Of a DNA stretch of 64,000 nucleotides, positions 25,901-37,101 are shown one piece after another. Below the pieces are notes generated by a model. The model was not told where the DNA came from. It did not search any database and saw only the letters and a list, made by a program, of their open reading frames with translations. Location: NCBI RefSeq assembly GCF_954871325.1, contig NC_088779.1, forward strand, positions 12,712,846-12,776,845, written 5' to 3'. Position 1 is the first letter of the stretch. Every line of letters begins with the position of its first letter. The DNA comes from Gordionus sp. m RMFG-2023 (taxonomy: Eukaryota > Nematomorpha > Gordioida > Chordodea > Parachordodidae). The position numbers were made by a program, and so were the translations under genes.

Positions 25901-28900
25901 ATTTATAAAATTATTTGTACATATATCACGTTAAAATTTAAATTAGTGAATAGTAATTTAGGTTATGCTAAGCTAAAGGCTGAAGTTAACTAATTCCAAT
26001 CTAATAATATACTTCACTTCCTTCAAAAATATTGATAATATTTTTTAGTGTTGTTAAAAGTTACATAAAGGTCATAGTTACATTTATTAATTACATTACA
26101 TTATTTAAAAAGTTACCAGTTACTGTTAAATTTGAAAAGTAACTAATTACAGATAGTACTTCTAAATAATTTATATAACTTATCATTTTTTTAGTATAAT
26201 TTTTTTATTAATACAAAATTTTAATCAAAGGATTAAATGAAAACATGATTTAATTATAGAAATAACTTTACTGAAATATTTTATTGAAAAAGTATCATAG
26301 TATATATATTTGCACCGAAAAAGATATATAAATAACACGCACTCAAAAAAATATATAAATAATGCAATAAAATATTTATTTCTCGTAAAATATTAAGTTT
26401 AACTAATTTTTGCTAGTTTTTCACTATATTATGACCATTCAAAAACAAATTTATTTACTCGTATTAGTTCGAATAATAAAAGTAATTTCGATTTTCGGAA
26501 ATTATCATATAAAGATAATAAGAGATATATATATATATATACTACTTAACATATTTTGAAAAGTAACTAATTACTTTTGTAGTTACATTTCAGAAAATAT
26601 AACTAGTTACAGTTGCTAGTTACATCATTTCAAAGGTAACCAATTACAGTTATTTTTAAAAAAATGTAACCACTTTAACAATGCGAATATTTTTCATCGA
26701 TAAAGGAATTTATATTGTATTCATCAAATATTTTCTTTATTTTGTGATATTTTCGATAACAAGGGATAAGCCCATGCTGACGGATATAAGAATCCACATT
26801 CTCAAAATGGCTACCCTTCCAAAAAATTCCAAAAAGTATTTTTTGTAATAAATTTGCAGATTAATGAAAAAAAATTTTATTTGGAAAACTGAATTTAAAT
26901 AAAACATCGATGTGAGCATTATGATTCCATATTGAGTTTTCTTATAAATATTATTTGATTCCTTGCCAACTCTGTCAGGAATCACTAACTACTTTGATGG
27001 AAGCCCTTTAATCACATAGTCTTCGTGTTCGGTAATAATTCATTGTATTTTATAATATTTTCTTGTGAGATGGGGTAGTCAACCTTGTAAAAAAAAATTG
27101 GGGTTGGACCTTATTAATTGTTGAAATCAAACCGCTCATCTGATGTATAGATAAAAGGAAATTTAAACAGCTTTCTTTCATATTACGCAGTCTTTTGATC
27201 CATACTCACCACATCTATATTGTTTTTGGTCTCCTTTGGGTTTCCCTTCTATTTATTTGGGTATATCCAATCTTCGGTGACCTTTTGTTCAACATGTCCA
27301 AACTATCTTAACCTATTCACTTATCACATCTATCCCAAATCTTTTGCGTAATTCTTCTCTTGTTTGTTTTTGTTTCACATTTCTCTAAACTAATTCAAGA
27401 ATATCTAAACCTTACTACCCTACCCATACTTATCAAGTCATTCTCCCCAACAGTACTTAGCATATAGACTACATAATAAACATACCCAATATCTCTTTCT
27501 TCAAATCTATTTAATTTTGAAATATAGTGAAGGTAAAGAAGGTAACAAAATAATAAAATATATAAAAGGAATTAAAATTAATATTTTAATTGGAATGAGT
27601 TAACTTTCGCCAAATTAAAAATTAAGCAAATATATTGAATTTTTTTCCTATTTATAATTTAAATAAATAAAGTATAAACAATATTAAAATGTGTTTCAAA
27701 TAAATTGAGTTAAATTGTTTATTAATCTAGGAAGTTAATATATTAGTTATTATTTTTTTTAGGAATTTCAAAAAATGTACACACAATTTTTTCCCGAAGG
27801 TAATTCGACGCAATTTTCCGAAATCATTTTCGACGTTTTCGACGAAAACAAAGTTATCTTATTTTTAAGATAAATAATTTTAATCTATCATTAAGTCTCA
27901 TTTATAGTTAAGGCGATCAACCGCAAAATGAGAACAGATCGAGTTTATAAAATCTTATACTCAGAACATTTTTCTAGTATAACTTTAGATTTAATTTTAT
28001 TAATTATAAAAAAATCAAGAATTAAATATTAATAAAAAAATGATCATATTAAAAAAATATTAAACTCGATTAGCTGTTATATCAGGTTGCATTTTGATTA
28101 CTATGAATGCGGCATGCAGGCTTCGCTTATAATAACAACGAAAATATTGTGGCATCGCGAACGAAATACATAGTATTAAATTTTACAGCTATGGTATCGC
28201 TTAGCAAAACATTGCCCATATCTTGAAATGATATCGCGATACTATAAACGAAGCCTTAGTTTTATTACATACAATATAGTTCGGATGTTTGAGAAATTGA
28301 GTTTGGTAAGTCATTATAATGAAAAATTAACTATAAATTTTTAAAGACTTACAGACCCGGACCGGGTACACAGATGGGCCGTATTTTTTTTAAATATATA
28401 ACCGGGCCGGGCCTAAGAATTCTTTTAAAAAAATACTCAGACAGGCCGAATATTTTAAAGCTGAATATTTAAAATCGTCATTATTATAATCTAAAAAAGA
28501 TGAATAAAATATATTTAAAAATTGTGTATCATAGAACAATATATCACATTCATTCACTTATCATATTTCCTATTTCAATTTTTTCGATTCTTAGAAAATA
28601 ATTCAAATTAATTATACAATTAATCATTCTAGGTAAAATTCAATCAAATTAAAAACAAAGATATACTCATTCAAAATATAATATACTTTTTAAGGAAAAT
28701 ATATTTTAGATAAGTATCATTTTATCTCCCTTTTTCTCTGTTTCAAATTCAAAGTACATATGTTGCCAGATAAAAGGCGCAAAATGACCGTTACTTATAA
28801 AAAAGACTATATTAAATTACAAGGGCAACAGGAAATAAGGGGATTACTATCGACCAGTCGAATAATAAATGCGGTGATTCAAATTCACATCTTTTACTAC

Positions 28901-31892
28901 AAAAGGGGAGATAAAATAATTTAAAATATTATTATATATATAGAATTCATATTCGCTGATAAACGTCTGTAAAATGTATAATAAGTTATTTTTTAAAATC
29001 CGGGCCTGGCCTATAAACCCTGACCAGGCCAAAAAAATTTTAAAATCTGGGCCGGGTAGAGCCGTGCTAATGGTACCTTTGCAAGTAACTGATATTTATA
29101 AAGCTTACATAGAGTAGTTTTAAAAATATAAAATATCACATCCATTATACTTTAAAATATGGAAATATTAGAAATTAAAACTATATAAGAAGACGATAAA
29201 AAATTTAATATGTAAATCCTCGAAATATCCCAGAGACCTTAAGAAGTATCATTTGCACGGCCCGGCCCGGCTCGGATTTTTTAAAAAATATTGTATTTAT
29301 TTTTAATTTTTATAGCTAATAATGGCGATTTAAATATTTGGTTTATAAAACAGTTCGGCCCTTTTTAAAAATTAGGCGCTGCTCGGTCTATATAAAAATA
29401 TTATAAAGGTCTTTAAAATATCTTAAATTTTTAAAAAGTTATTTTTCAACGATCGATTTTTGGCTTGCTATCTTTTAACATTACAACTAAGTCGTTAGTA
29501 AGCGCGTATTGGTTAAGAATAGAGTGAGACATCGTTGGGTATTTTTAAAAGCAAGCAATTGATAGGTAAAATTTATAATTTATAACGATTTAATTTATTT
29601 TATCGCATTGTGCGGTTATTAAAGAATTTTCCTATTGTTCGCTTGCATTTGAAAACTACCCAGCGATGTGTGCTGCATCGCTTGAGTGATACGCGCTTAC
29701 TATAAACGAGACCTAACGCTCAAAACGCTTTAATAGCCTTAGTTTTGCCTGCAGGCCTGATTATACAATCTAATTTAATAGAAATTATTTATTTGTATTT
29801 TTTTTTTAAATTTAAATATAATAAAATTTTAGGATGGGTACTTAAATTTTAGGGAATTTATATTGTCATTGTCAATCATATCCAGGGGAACCAGTGAAGA
29901 AAAGTTAGATTGTAAATAATTTATTGTTAATTTTATGATTGTTTAAAAAAAAATACATAATTAACATTCTAAACTATCATAATTATATATATTAATTTAT
30001 CTGTACATCTCGAAAATTTCTATACAACTTTGGCAATTTGATTTTAAATGGGTTACTTTAATTATCTTAGGGGCCTTCAGTATGTACGATTTAAATAGGG
30101 ACAATTATATAACTCAAAAAGAAATGATGTCAATAATTATGGCTATATATGATATGTTAGGACATGGCAACAAAGAAAGGAAAAATAGCCAGGATAAAAT
30201 TAAAATACTATTTCGAGATATTGATACAGTAAATATATATTAAATAAATTTCTTATAATAAGAAGTTATATCTTAACAGTCTACATTATAAAATTAAAAT
30301 TGACTTTAACGGGGAAAAAAATAACTAGTTTATTTTTAATTTTTAGAACCAAACTAAAATTTATGGCTCACATAGTTTTTAAAAATACTTACATACACAT
30401 ATATGTAATCTAATATATCTTTAAACTTATAGAAAATTCCATATTCTCGCAGATACAAAGTAGCCTCAAATTATAGGTTAGGGCCTCATAAAAATTTGGA
30501 TTTTTACATGGGGCTGTAATTTTTGCAATACATTACTTATAAAGAAACTCTTATGTAAAAGATAATCAAAATATATGTATTCACATATTTTTATGTTACA
30601 TAATAAAAATCTATTATTTTATATAAATTAATCAGATTCTCTTTTCTTAAATATGATAGAGTTGTGATGGACCAGTAGCGTCACCATGGGAGAGGCCGAG
30701 GGGCTCTAGCCCCCTAAAAATAATTTTTAATTTTTTTTTATACCTAAAAAGTAAAAGGTAATTTTCGATAATGCTAACTAAAAAATGTTCGATAATTTAG
30801 CTAAAAAAAAGACTTTTAGATAATGTTAGCTAAAAAAAGGTAATTTTAATATAATTTAAAAAAAATTTTTGAGTCCCCTGAGATTGTATTGTAAAGGCTA
30901 TTAATGCCCTTGGTTATAATTAAAGTTGGGTAATAACTATATTTTTAGCCGTTTAAGCTAATTTTTAGCCGGCTAAAAAATCGGCTAAACCAAGTTTTTA
31001 GCCGAAAGTCACTTTGGCCTGGGGTTTTTTTTTTAAAAGATAGCATCTTAAATTTGGAAAAAACTAATGTAGATTAAAACGCCTTAATGTTAACGGATTT
31101 TAACGTAAGCTCCGGAAGATTGAGCTGAATTAACCGACATATAGCATTACCCAACTATAGGTATAACTATGTTAAGAACATAATAATTATAGGTGTTTTC
31201 CAAATAAAACGCGAGTTTTAAAGTCTAAAATGTTGGGAGGGGGGGGGGTAGCTCTCCGCATATTACCCCTTACCGGTTACCCTACTTAGTTTAAAAAATT
31301 ACCCGCCCACTTATTTATTTAAATATTTTGTTTAGCTCATCAACCCAATATTAGTAAAATAATTTAGTTGGCTAGGCTCTTTATTTTTTATCTTAATAAA
31401 TTTTAACTGAAACTTATATAACATGCAACAATATGAAATAATAATATAATTCTATTCATTCAAGAAAAAAATAAATCAACTTGTCCACCCTCCGGCCGTT
31501 TTAAAATGTTTTTAACCACAGCATTAAGACTGCACTTCCATTTGTTTAAAATGTTTATTACTGCCACCCTAAGCTGGTTTGGTTCTTTATTTATTCCGCC
31601 CTTTCAGCAAGTAAAATATAAAACCAGCCTGCCCATTAGAAACCTCTATGTTAACCACAATTTAATCCTTATGATAAAATATAAATAATACCCCCCCCCC
31701 CCCCCATATTATTTAAAGAATCGGTATATTATAAGCACTAGGAATCATGTTAAAAGTTTTAAAATTTATTTGAATATTTGTTCATTTCTTTATTAGAACA
31801 AAGACGGAAAGATATCTAAGGAAGAATTTATTAAATTTTGTAGAAACGACCCATCAATTATGGAAACATTATCGTTAAATTTCTTCAACTAA
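22922..31892 (+). CDS. NCS1: Neuronal calcium sensor 1 / frequenin, 7 exons
   Basis: Small EF-hand calcium sensor of neurons and secretory cells. Exons, all phase-matched: 22922-22985, 24864-24888 (25 nt), 25842-25890, 27763-27852, 29833-29911, 30071-30228, 31797-31892 (TAA), 186 residues against 190 in human. The start MGKKFSK is an N-myristoylation signal (Gly2, Ser6). EF1 is degenerate with the family's Cys-Pro (ECPDGKL). EF2 [12 protein letters not shown] and EF4 [12 protein letters not shown] are canonical. EF3 [12 protein letters not shown] has Asn where loop position 6 is normally Gly. The end [14 protein letters not shown] resembles NCS-1 (DPSIVQALSL) more than visinin-like proteins or neurocalcin. 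NCS-1 acts at membranes on kinases, channels and receptors; that is family knowledge. Introns hold many repeats. Confidence 0.95.
23430..23645. repeat. Degenerate array of ATAGCGAA-like motifs
   Basis: About ten variants of a short motif near ATAGCGAA lie in 215 bases (TATAGCGAGT, TTCGCGAATA, TATCGCAAAT, CAGCGAAAC, TGGCGAACT, TTGCGAAGG, ATAGCGAAAAC, TCGTGAAAAC, ATAGCGAATGC), spaced roughly 12 to 30 bases. It lies in intron 1 of the NCS-1 gene. It could be a decayed minisatellite or a cluster of binding sites. Confidence 0.6.
24148..24299. repeat. Tandem duplication of 76 bp
   Basis: Two adjacent copies (24148-24223 and 24224-24299) starting ATGATTTATTTGTACAATAT and containing CCCTCCTTCTTTAGAAGC, with few differences. 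It lies in intron 1 of the NCS-1 gene, directly before the CRIPT-like segment. Confidence 0.9.
24324..24530 (+). pseudogene. CRIPT-like zinc-binding protein segment
   Basis: An open frame whose second half reads [24 protein letters not shown] proteins have CRICKSSVHQPGSHYCQGC, with the same C-x2-C-x11-C-x2-C spacing and the GS.YC core. Upstream, KILNQN aligns with the CRIPT motif RKLNEN at exactly the right distance (25 residues to the first Cys). CRIPT binds PDZ proteins at synapses and is part of the minor spliceosome (established knowledge). The N-terminal CEKC part and the C-terminal CAMCGKK part are absent nearby. CGCT/GTAAAT at 24510 could be a donor inside the last Cys codon, so this may be one exon of a nested gene. 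Otherwise it is a decayed copy. Another frame over the same bases gives a 70-codon ORF, judged a shadow. Confidence 0.45.
24889..25841. other. NCS-1 intron 2
   Basis: AT-rich intron. A small tandem repeat at about 25697-25755 has three copies of ATAATTTGAACATAT-like sequence. A GGCTTGACTGGCCTGCC patch near 25600 may be a worn hAT family end. No gene seen. Confidence 0.4.
26045..26685. mobile_element. hAT-like element with TTAGTGTTG ends
   Basis: Flanked by a perfect 8-bp duplication AATATTTT (26037-26044 and 26686-26693). The left end TTAGTGTTGTTAAAAGTTAC pairs with the complement of the right end CGCATTGTTAAAGTGGTTAC. Both sides contain many GTAACTAATTAC and AGTTACAT repeats. It has no open frame and lies in intron 3 of the NCS-1 gene. 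It split older coding-like sequence on the - strand. Confidence 0.85.
26694..26990 (-). other. Decayed coding-like stretch, unidentified
   Basis: On the - strand, from about 26830 to 26694, a frame reads [20 protein letters not shown] and continues with lysine-rich sequence ending FIDEKY at the hAT insertion site. Upstream the reading is interrupted. A competing open frame over 26737-26985 is very hydrophobic and looks like a shadow. The source family is unknown. Confidence 0.3.
27150..27480 (-). mobile_element. LINE 3' coding relic
   Basis: On the - strand, fragments resemble the C-terminal tail of non-LTR reverse transcriptases: a stretch like [12 protein letters not shown], then RLR.FGHVEQK (the common RLRWFGHVER motif) and [11 protein letters not shown] (the common GRPK motif). 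Stops interrupt it, so it is a dead 5'-truncated copy. The pyrimidine-rich + strand here is its complement. Confidence 0.5.
28108..28262. repeat. Fold-back element 1
   Basis: Left arm AGGCTTCGCTTATAAT and right arm ACTATAAACGAAGCCT are imperfect reverse complements about 130 bp apart, with matching GCATCGCGA and TATCGCGATA inside. It lies in intron 4 of the NCS-1 gene. No target duplication could be fixed. Confidence 0.6.
28342..29091. mobile_element. Member of the GC-rich hAT family
   Basis: Left end TAAAGACTTACAGACCCGGA is a worn family terminus. The right end is the complement of CAGTTACTTGCAAAGGTACC, matching the family's internal GAGGTACCATTTGCACGG block. ACCGGGCCGGGCC and GGGCCTGGCC clusters lie near the ends. 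The target duplication is no longer clear. No transposase. It lies in intron 4 of the NCS-1 gene. Confidence 0.65.
29231..29415. mobile_element. Very short member of the GC-rich hAT family
   Basis: Begins CAGAGACCTTAAGAAGTATC, followed by ATTTGCACGGCCCGGCCCGG as in 17018-18833, and ends in GGTCTTTA. Flanking AAATATCC (29223-29230) and AAATATCT (29416-29423) match at 7 of 8. Only 185 bp, no coding capacity. Confidence 0.75.
29470..29745. repeat. Fold-back element 2
   Basis: A long imperfect hairpin. The left arm contains GTAAGCGCGTATTGG, ACATCGTTGGGTA and AAGCAAGC. The right arm contains their complements (GCTTGC, TACCCAGCGATGT, GATACGCGCTTAC) in reverse order, with the loop near 29570-29620. 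Its outer ACTATAAACGAG motif is shared with fold-back element 1. It lies in intron 4 of the NCS-1 gene. Confidence 0.7.
30229..30923. other. NCS-1 intron 6, first part
   Basis: AT-rich intron. At 30670-30715 CAGTAGCGTCACC is followed by GGGGCTCTAGCCCCC, which resembles the left end of a common hAT type (CAGTGGCGTAGC), but no matching right end is visible. Repeated TTTTAGATAATGTTAGCTAAAAA-like units lie at 30755-30840. Confidence 0.4.
30924..31156. mobile_element. Small inverted-repeat element
   Basis: Left end AGTTGGGTAATAACTATAT pairs with the complement of the right end AGTTGGGTAATGCTATAT. Inside lies a perfect 18-bp palindrome TTTTTAGCCGGCTAAAAA (30962-30979) surrounded by further AGCCG/CGGCT motifs. 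Flanking 8-mers match at 5 of 8. It lies in intron 6 of the NCS-1 gene. Confidence 0.65.
31249..31648. repeat. Second copy of the 5162-5562 repeat family
   Basis: Shares interior blocks with 5162-5562 in the same order and orientation (GTTGGCTAGGCTCTTTATTTT, then AACTGAAACTTATATAACATGCAA) and the same right end ..AACCTCTA. The left end is less well kept and abuts a run of Gs. An open frame over part of it is not meaningful. Confidence 0.65.
31691..31705 (+). repeat. Poly-C tract of 15
   Basis: Homopolymer of 15 C, about 90 bases before the last NCS-1 exon. Other G/C runs occur at about 31237-31248, 36511-36520, 48308-48317, 54010-54019 and 57627-57635, unusual in such AT-rich DNA. Confidence 0.95.
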
Positions 31893-33949
31893 TAATGAGC
31901 AAGACAGCTTTGATTTAAAACAAACGATAGACAATCCAATCATTATGAAAAAATTCGTCTTGGCAATAAATACATAATTGATAAAATTGATAAAGAAAAT
32001 TACTTAGAACTATTCATGTTTATTTATTATTTAAAAGAAAGAAATTATATGTAATTTCTGAAAAATAAATTAAACTCGTAAAGCTAAAAGAGACCATACC
32101 AAGTCTGTAGTCTAAATTATTCTTCAAATTTTTATGCTATATTTTCATATGCTACTATTTTTTCCACTGCTTTATTTTATTTACTAGAAAGTGAAATATA
32201 CATATTATTCAGATTTATCTTCCTAAGATATAGGAAATTTTTTTTTTCTAAATTAGCAAATTTCAATGTAAAATAAAGTAAATATTATTCATATCTCAAA
32301 TGATAATTAAAAAAAATAATGAAATTAACTAATGCTTTAAAAATTAAATATGTCGCAGGAGCAATTCAGATTAAGGTTCATAGGCTGGGTTAAATTTTTC
32401 TAAACAAATAGAATAATATATCAATATTCAATATTGATAATTTTGGGATGACACATTTTAATTAATTTTTTTTATTAATTAAATGATTTTAAAAAATCAA
32501 ATTGTTTATAGAAAATATACATATAACAAAATAAAATTATTGCAAAATGCATTTATTTTGTTCTATCTCGATGTTTTTTAATTACAATTGAAAGGTAACA
32601 TATTAAATCCCAATTATAAGTTAAAGAATTGTCTGATCTGTTTTTAGGTCCCCACTTGTTATTTTATTGAGGTATAACATAGGTGTTGACCTTGACTATA
32701 TAAACTGTTAAGTTCATGTCTCTCCTTAGAGGTACTATACAATTATGGGACTATGTTATATCTTATCGTAAACCTATAGCTACTAACAATTGTTCTTGTG
32801 ATAAGAGATTGCCAAGGTTGACTGAGAAGAGACTCCAACTATTTGTCACCTCCTAAGATGTTGTGGGACTGGAGTAGTTGTATTGAATGGGGAGGGGTAG
32901 ATAGTAGTATCGACATGAGAATTTTAAATTAGGAGATGATTAATAAATAATGGAAAAGGAGTTTTTACTGGGATACTTTATTTTCATTTAATAATTGCAC
33001 AATCTAATAAAGGGTCGGTTGGTGATTTGAAGTCAGATATCATGAAACTATTTAATAGATGATTTAAAATATTTCATTTATTACTAAAAAGGAAAAATAT
33101 TCAATGTAATTTTTATTAAATATAAAAATGTTTTTTTGTTAACAATATAAAATAAAAGATGAATAATATAATAAATGATACAAATATTTAATTAATTTTA
33201 TAACGTCATTGTCATTTCTGATTAAAGGATAAGTAGCTGAAGTAGTTGGTTTGGTAAATCTCAATTATCCCGGTTGGCGTAGTTGGTTGTATGATTGTCA
33301 TAATTATTATGATGACTTGTTTTTAACATAAGAAAATATATCAAAACTTATATAAAGGGAATTTTACCCACAGAATTTGTAGTTTACCGATCTCTCTTTC
33401 TTTCTTTTTTTACAGGAAAAACGTTATTTCAACAAATTTAAGCATGAGTTAACTTTATTTAAAATTACAGGAAAAAACGTGTAAGAGAAATCTTCAGAAA
33501 TTGTACGATGCAATTTGTTAGATAAAACCTACTTCAACAGATTTTCTAAGAGATTTTCCAGTATCTCTGCACTTAAATTAGATAGAAATTATCTGACAAA
33601 TCATTAGATTTATTGGTTTATTTGAGATAAAAATTTAAAAAACATACTAAATGATTTTTATACTACCCATTTAAATTAAATTCTCTCAATTGTAATTAAT
33701 ATTATACCTATATCTTATTAAAAACCTATCCGAATAGTTGTCTTTAAAAATTAGGTAATCTCTTAAATATTGGATAACTTTGTCTGAATATTTATCCAAA
33801 TGTATAGTTATATCATTGTAAATTTACCGAGAAACTATAATTAATGAATCCCGAATAATTTAAGTAAAAATGGAAAAATAGGGAATAACGGGAAAATCCA
33901 GGAAATTTTTCTTTTAAAATATTTTATAGGCCAATATTGATTTATTGTT
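31893..33949. other. Region 3' of the NCS-1 gene
   Basis: Mostly AT-rich. About 32640-32930 is clearly less AT-rich, with stretches such as GGTGTTGACCTTGAC, GAGATTGCCAAGGTTGAC and GGGACTGGAGTAG. It could be an old element or an RNA gene, but I see no tRNA cloverleaf and no open frame. A GAGTAGTTGG-like repeat lies near 33240-33300. No gene assigned. Confidence 0.35.
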
Positions 33950-35500
33950 TTATTCAAAATATATAGTCTATTAACATATTATTTAAACAAATATGATATA
34001 ATTTTAATTATTTTGTTCGTTATATTTGTATGAAGTTGAAAACGATTCCATAAAGTATGAACATCTAAATCGAATAATCTATCACTTGCTAGAGTTGCTT
34101 TTCTTTTCCCATAAAATGCAGATTTGCTTTTATAATCATCAGTTTCCTGACCTAATCATTTTAAAAAAATCCTATTTCGAGATTTTGTAGGATTTCCAAA
34201 GGACGACCAAATTCTTTCCGACGCAGCATTAGCTAGCGGCATTGGTAAAACTCTTATGGCTAGTGTCGATATATATTGAATGAAACATAAATCTAATAAA
34301 ATATTGAAGAATAAAATTTGTTAAAAAAAGAAATAAGTTATTGTTTATTAAAATATAAAAAAGTATTTAACCTTTTCACCAAGTCAACCGATTTGTAAAT
34401 GACACTCCTTCCCAAAGAATTTCTATACCAAAAAATCTTCTTTAACATTATATTTTGTAAGATTTTCCACTACTCATCTAATATCTTAGTCTAATTATTC
34501 ACGGTTGAGAACATATAACTTTTTAGAAAAGTTATTGTCTTTTAAGTTTAATCAACAATATGTAGGATCAAATATATGATCTGCTTAATATATTTCCCGT
34601 CAACAATATTTTTTCCGGTTTTTTATAAATTTTTCGATCTCTATAATTTTACTCGGCAAGAATTTTGATATAGTTTTATAATAGTTAAATATCTCCCTAA
34701 TATAAATAAAAACCTGAGGGAACGTCAGATAGATTGGATTTATTTGCTTCCACTATCTCTATTTGTGTAGAAATAGCTTTTATAAAATCGTATAACTGTG
34801 AAGAACGCTTAGTTATCCTGCACCATTTTGCTATAAGATTTATTGTGATCATTTAAAAAACATTCATTATTAAGCAGATATATTTTTATTTGTAAAATAT
34901 TGAGTAGTGTGACTTCCTGTAGAATATCTCCTTTTTTAAAAGTCTATTTATCATCAAAACTATACCCGCTCAACGAGTTAGGTTAGGCAACTTTAAGGAG
35001 ATAAATTTATTTTTATCTCTAAGGAGTTGTTAATCCTTAAATGTCGATAAAAGAATGTCATTAGACTTTACATATTTTATGATACTTTAAACCTTTGCAA
35101 CTAAAATTTATTTGGTAAGATTTTATTTGATATGTCCATTAAAAGCAGTCCATGGGCTGCGCATTCAATCGTTGGATATTTAATTCTTACTAGTCTCCAT
35201 GCCTTTTTGATATTACTGTCATTATCTGTTATAATTGTGTCAATCTCTATTACTTTAATAAATTTGTTAAATATATATTCACCTTTAATTAGTCCCTATT
35301 TCAAATGAATTATAGAATACGGGGTTTGGGGTTTTTATAATAAAATTTATGATGCATTCAGCTTTTATATTGATCCATTCATCACTAAGGAGAGTCAAAT
35401 TTTCATTTTTACCAAATCCCACTGTTCTTAATATGTTCTCTGTTTAAAGATGTTTACTAAGTAAATATCTTGAGGTAATTTTGAATGCCGGTTTTAAAGA
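33950..35500 (-). pseudogene. Dead hAT transposase of the DUF659 type
   Basis: On the - strand three transposase blocks follow in the right order. Near 35420-35290 is GKNENLTLLSDEWINIKAEC followed by an INFIIKTPNPVFY stretch. Near 35260-35090 is IITDNDSNIKKAWRLV, then KYPTIECAAHGLLLMDI. Near 34270-34150 is LPMPLANAASERIWSSF. These match the DUF659 catalytic part (LTL.SD.W.N...., TDN.SNM.KAW, C.AHGLNLLL.DI) and the hAT C-terminus. Stops and frame changes between them show it is inactive. Terminal repeats were not located. Confidence 0.75.
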
Positions 35501-36835
35501 TTGAAATTATTTTTTAACACGCATTGAGTTATAGAAATAGGTTAGATGTAAATGTAGCTGCAAATTAAATTTCTAGTTTATTTTGCTCCTCAGGTGATAC
35601 GCCATCAATATATTTTATCATATTGTTTTGTTTGCGATTTATGGATTTTTTGGAAATATTATAATAGGAAGTTATTCTATCATTATCAATAACAATATTA
35701 TTTGTGGGGTTATAATTTAAATTTAATATATACATTGTCATTTATATTGTTGTTTAATATTTTACACTGAACTTAGAAATATCAATTGCGATTTTTGTTG
35801 AGTTGAGGAAATTGTATTCTAAATTGAAGTATTTTTAATTACAATACAGTCATTTTTATTTTAAGCTTTTTGTTTGTAAAAATGAGTCCTATATTTTCTG
35901 GAGATCTAAGATTAGACATGATCAATCTAAATATATAATAAAATAATATTATAATTAAATATAAATTTAAGAGTACCCATCAAATCTAAAATAAAAATTA
36001 GCAAATATAATCTAAAGTAAAATATGAGAAATTAATATATTAAATACTGAAAATTATCTTTAAAATTTCTTATATTATATATAAATTTTATTAGTAGTAC
36101 TAAATTGTTTAATTGAAAGCAACATTTAAATCTTTTATCTATCACAAGCAAAACATGGCCAGTTATCCCCGGCCTCTTTTAAATATAAGAACTATTATTA
36201 TAACATAAACACTCAAATATGTTAATTTAATTTAATTTTATTTAAAAATCAATGTTTGAGCAAAATATTTCATAAATATGAAAAAAATATTATAACTAAT
36301 TAACTCCTCTGGGAATTCATTCAATATAATTTATTGCTGTTAACAGTTTTTTTATACTTGTTGGAAAAAAAATATTGTTAAAATTAAGAAAATATAAAAA
36401 TATTGTTCTTACGAAAGAATTAAAATCATATTTTAAAAATTCTATTCCCATATAAGCAAATTTTTTTAAAATAAAAATTATTACCTTAAAAAATAGTGGC
36501 GGAAAATGGGGGGGGGGGGGTAAATTTGAAAAAGTACATTTACACAAAATATCATTCAATGTATAAAAATATAAGCTGATTGATAATTGATAAGAGATCA
36601 AGCGACTTTTACAATTTCGTTATAATATTTGTTATAATATCTTCTATAATTTAAAATAATTTTAATTAAACTTATAGTGTGTGGACAAGAGGATGGATAA
36701 ACCCCCTCCTTCCTCTCCATTTAAAATATTATAGGTTTTATTGCCCCCTATGGAAAATTTGATAGGAATAAAATTAGCTTTCATAATATATTTATTTTAA
36801 ATAAAACTTTCTCCTTAATTTTCTTCTATTTTTAT
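35501..36835. other. Intergenic AT-rich stretch
   Basis: May include the 5' part of the dead hAT element up to about 35900. The rest is AT-rich without recognisable features apart from a G run at about 36511-36520. Confidence 0.3.
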
Positions 36836-37101
36836 CAGAAACCTGCAGAGGTACCATTTGCACGGCTAGTGTTATTTCTGAAAAAAGCTTCAGGTCCGGA
36901 CCGGATTTTTTTCAAAATATATTTTATTTATTTTTAATTTTTTTATTGGATAATGGCGATTTAAAATATTTGGTTTTAAAATGTACGGCCCAGCCCGTCC
37001 TGGGTATTTAAAAAAAATTTTTTAGGCCCATCCCGTGTATTAAAACTTTATAGGGGTCTGGATATAAAAATACGGCGCCGGACTGAGTCTACAGGTCTCT
37101 G
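36836..37101. mobile_element. Short member of the GC-rich hAT family
   Basis: Left end CAGAAACCTGCAGAGGTACC followed by ATTTGCACGG. The right end is the complement of CAGAGACCTGTAG. Flanking ATTTTTAT and ATTACTAT match at 6 of 8. It contains GGCCCAGCCCG and GGCGCCGGACTG blocks. No coding capacity. Confidence 0.8.

Noticed and set aside
26737-26985. 82-codon - strand frame
   Set aside because: Very hydrophobic and AT-driven; a neighbouring frame over the same bases looks more protein-like.
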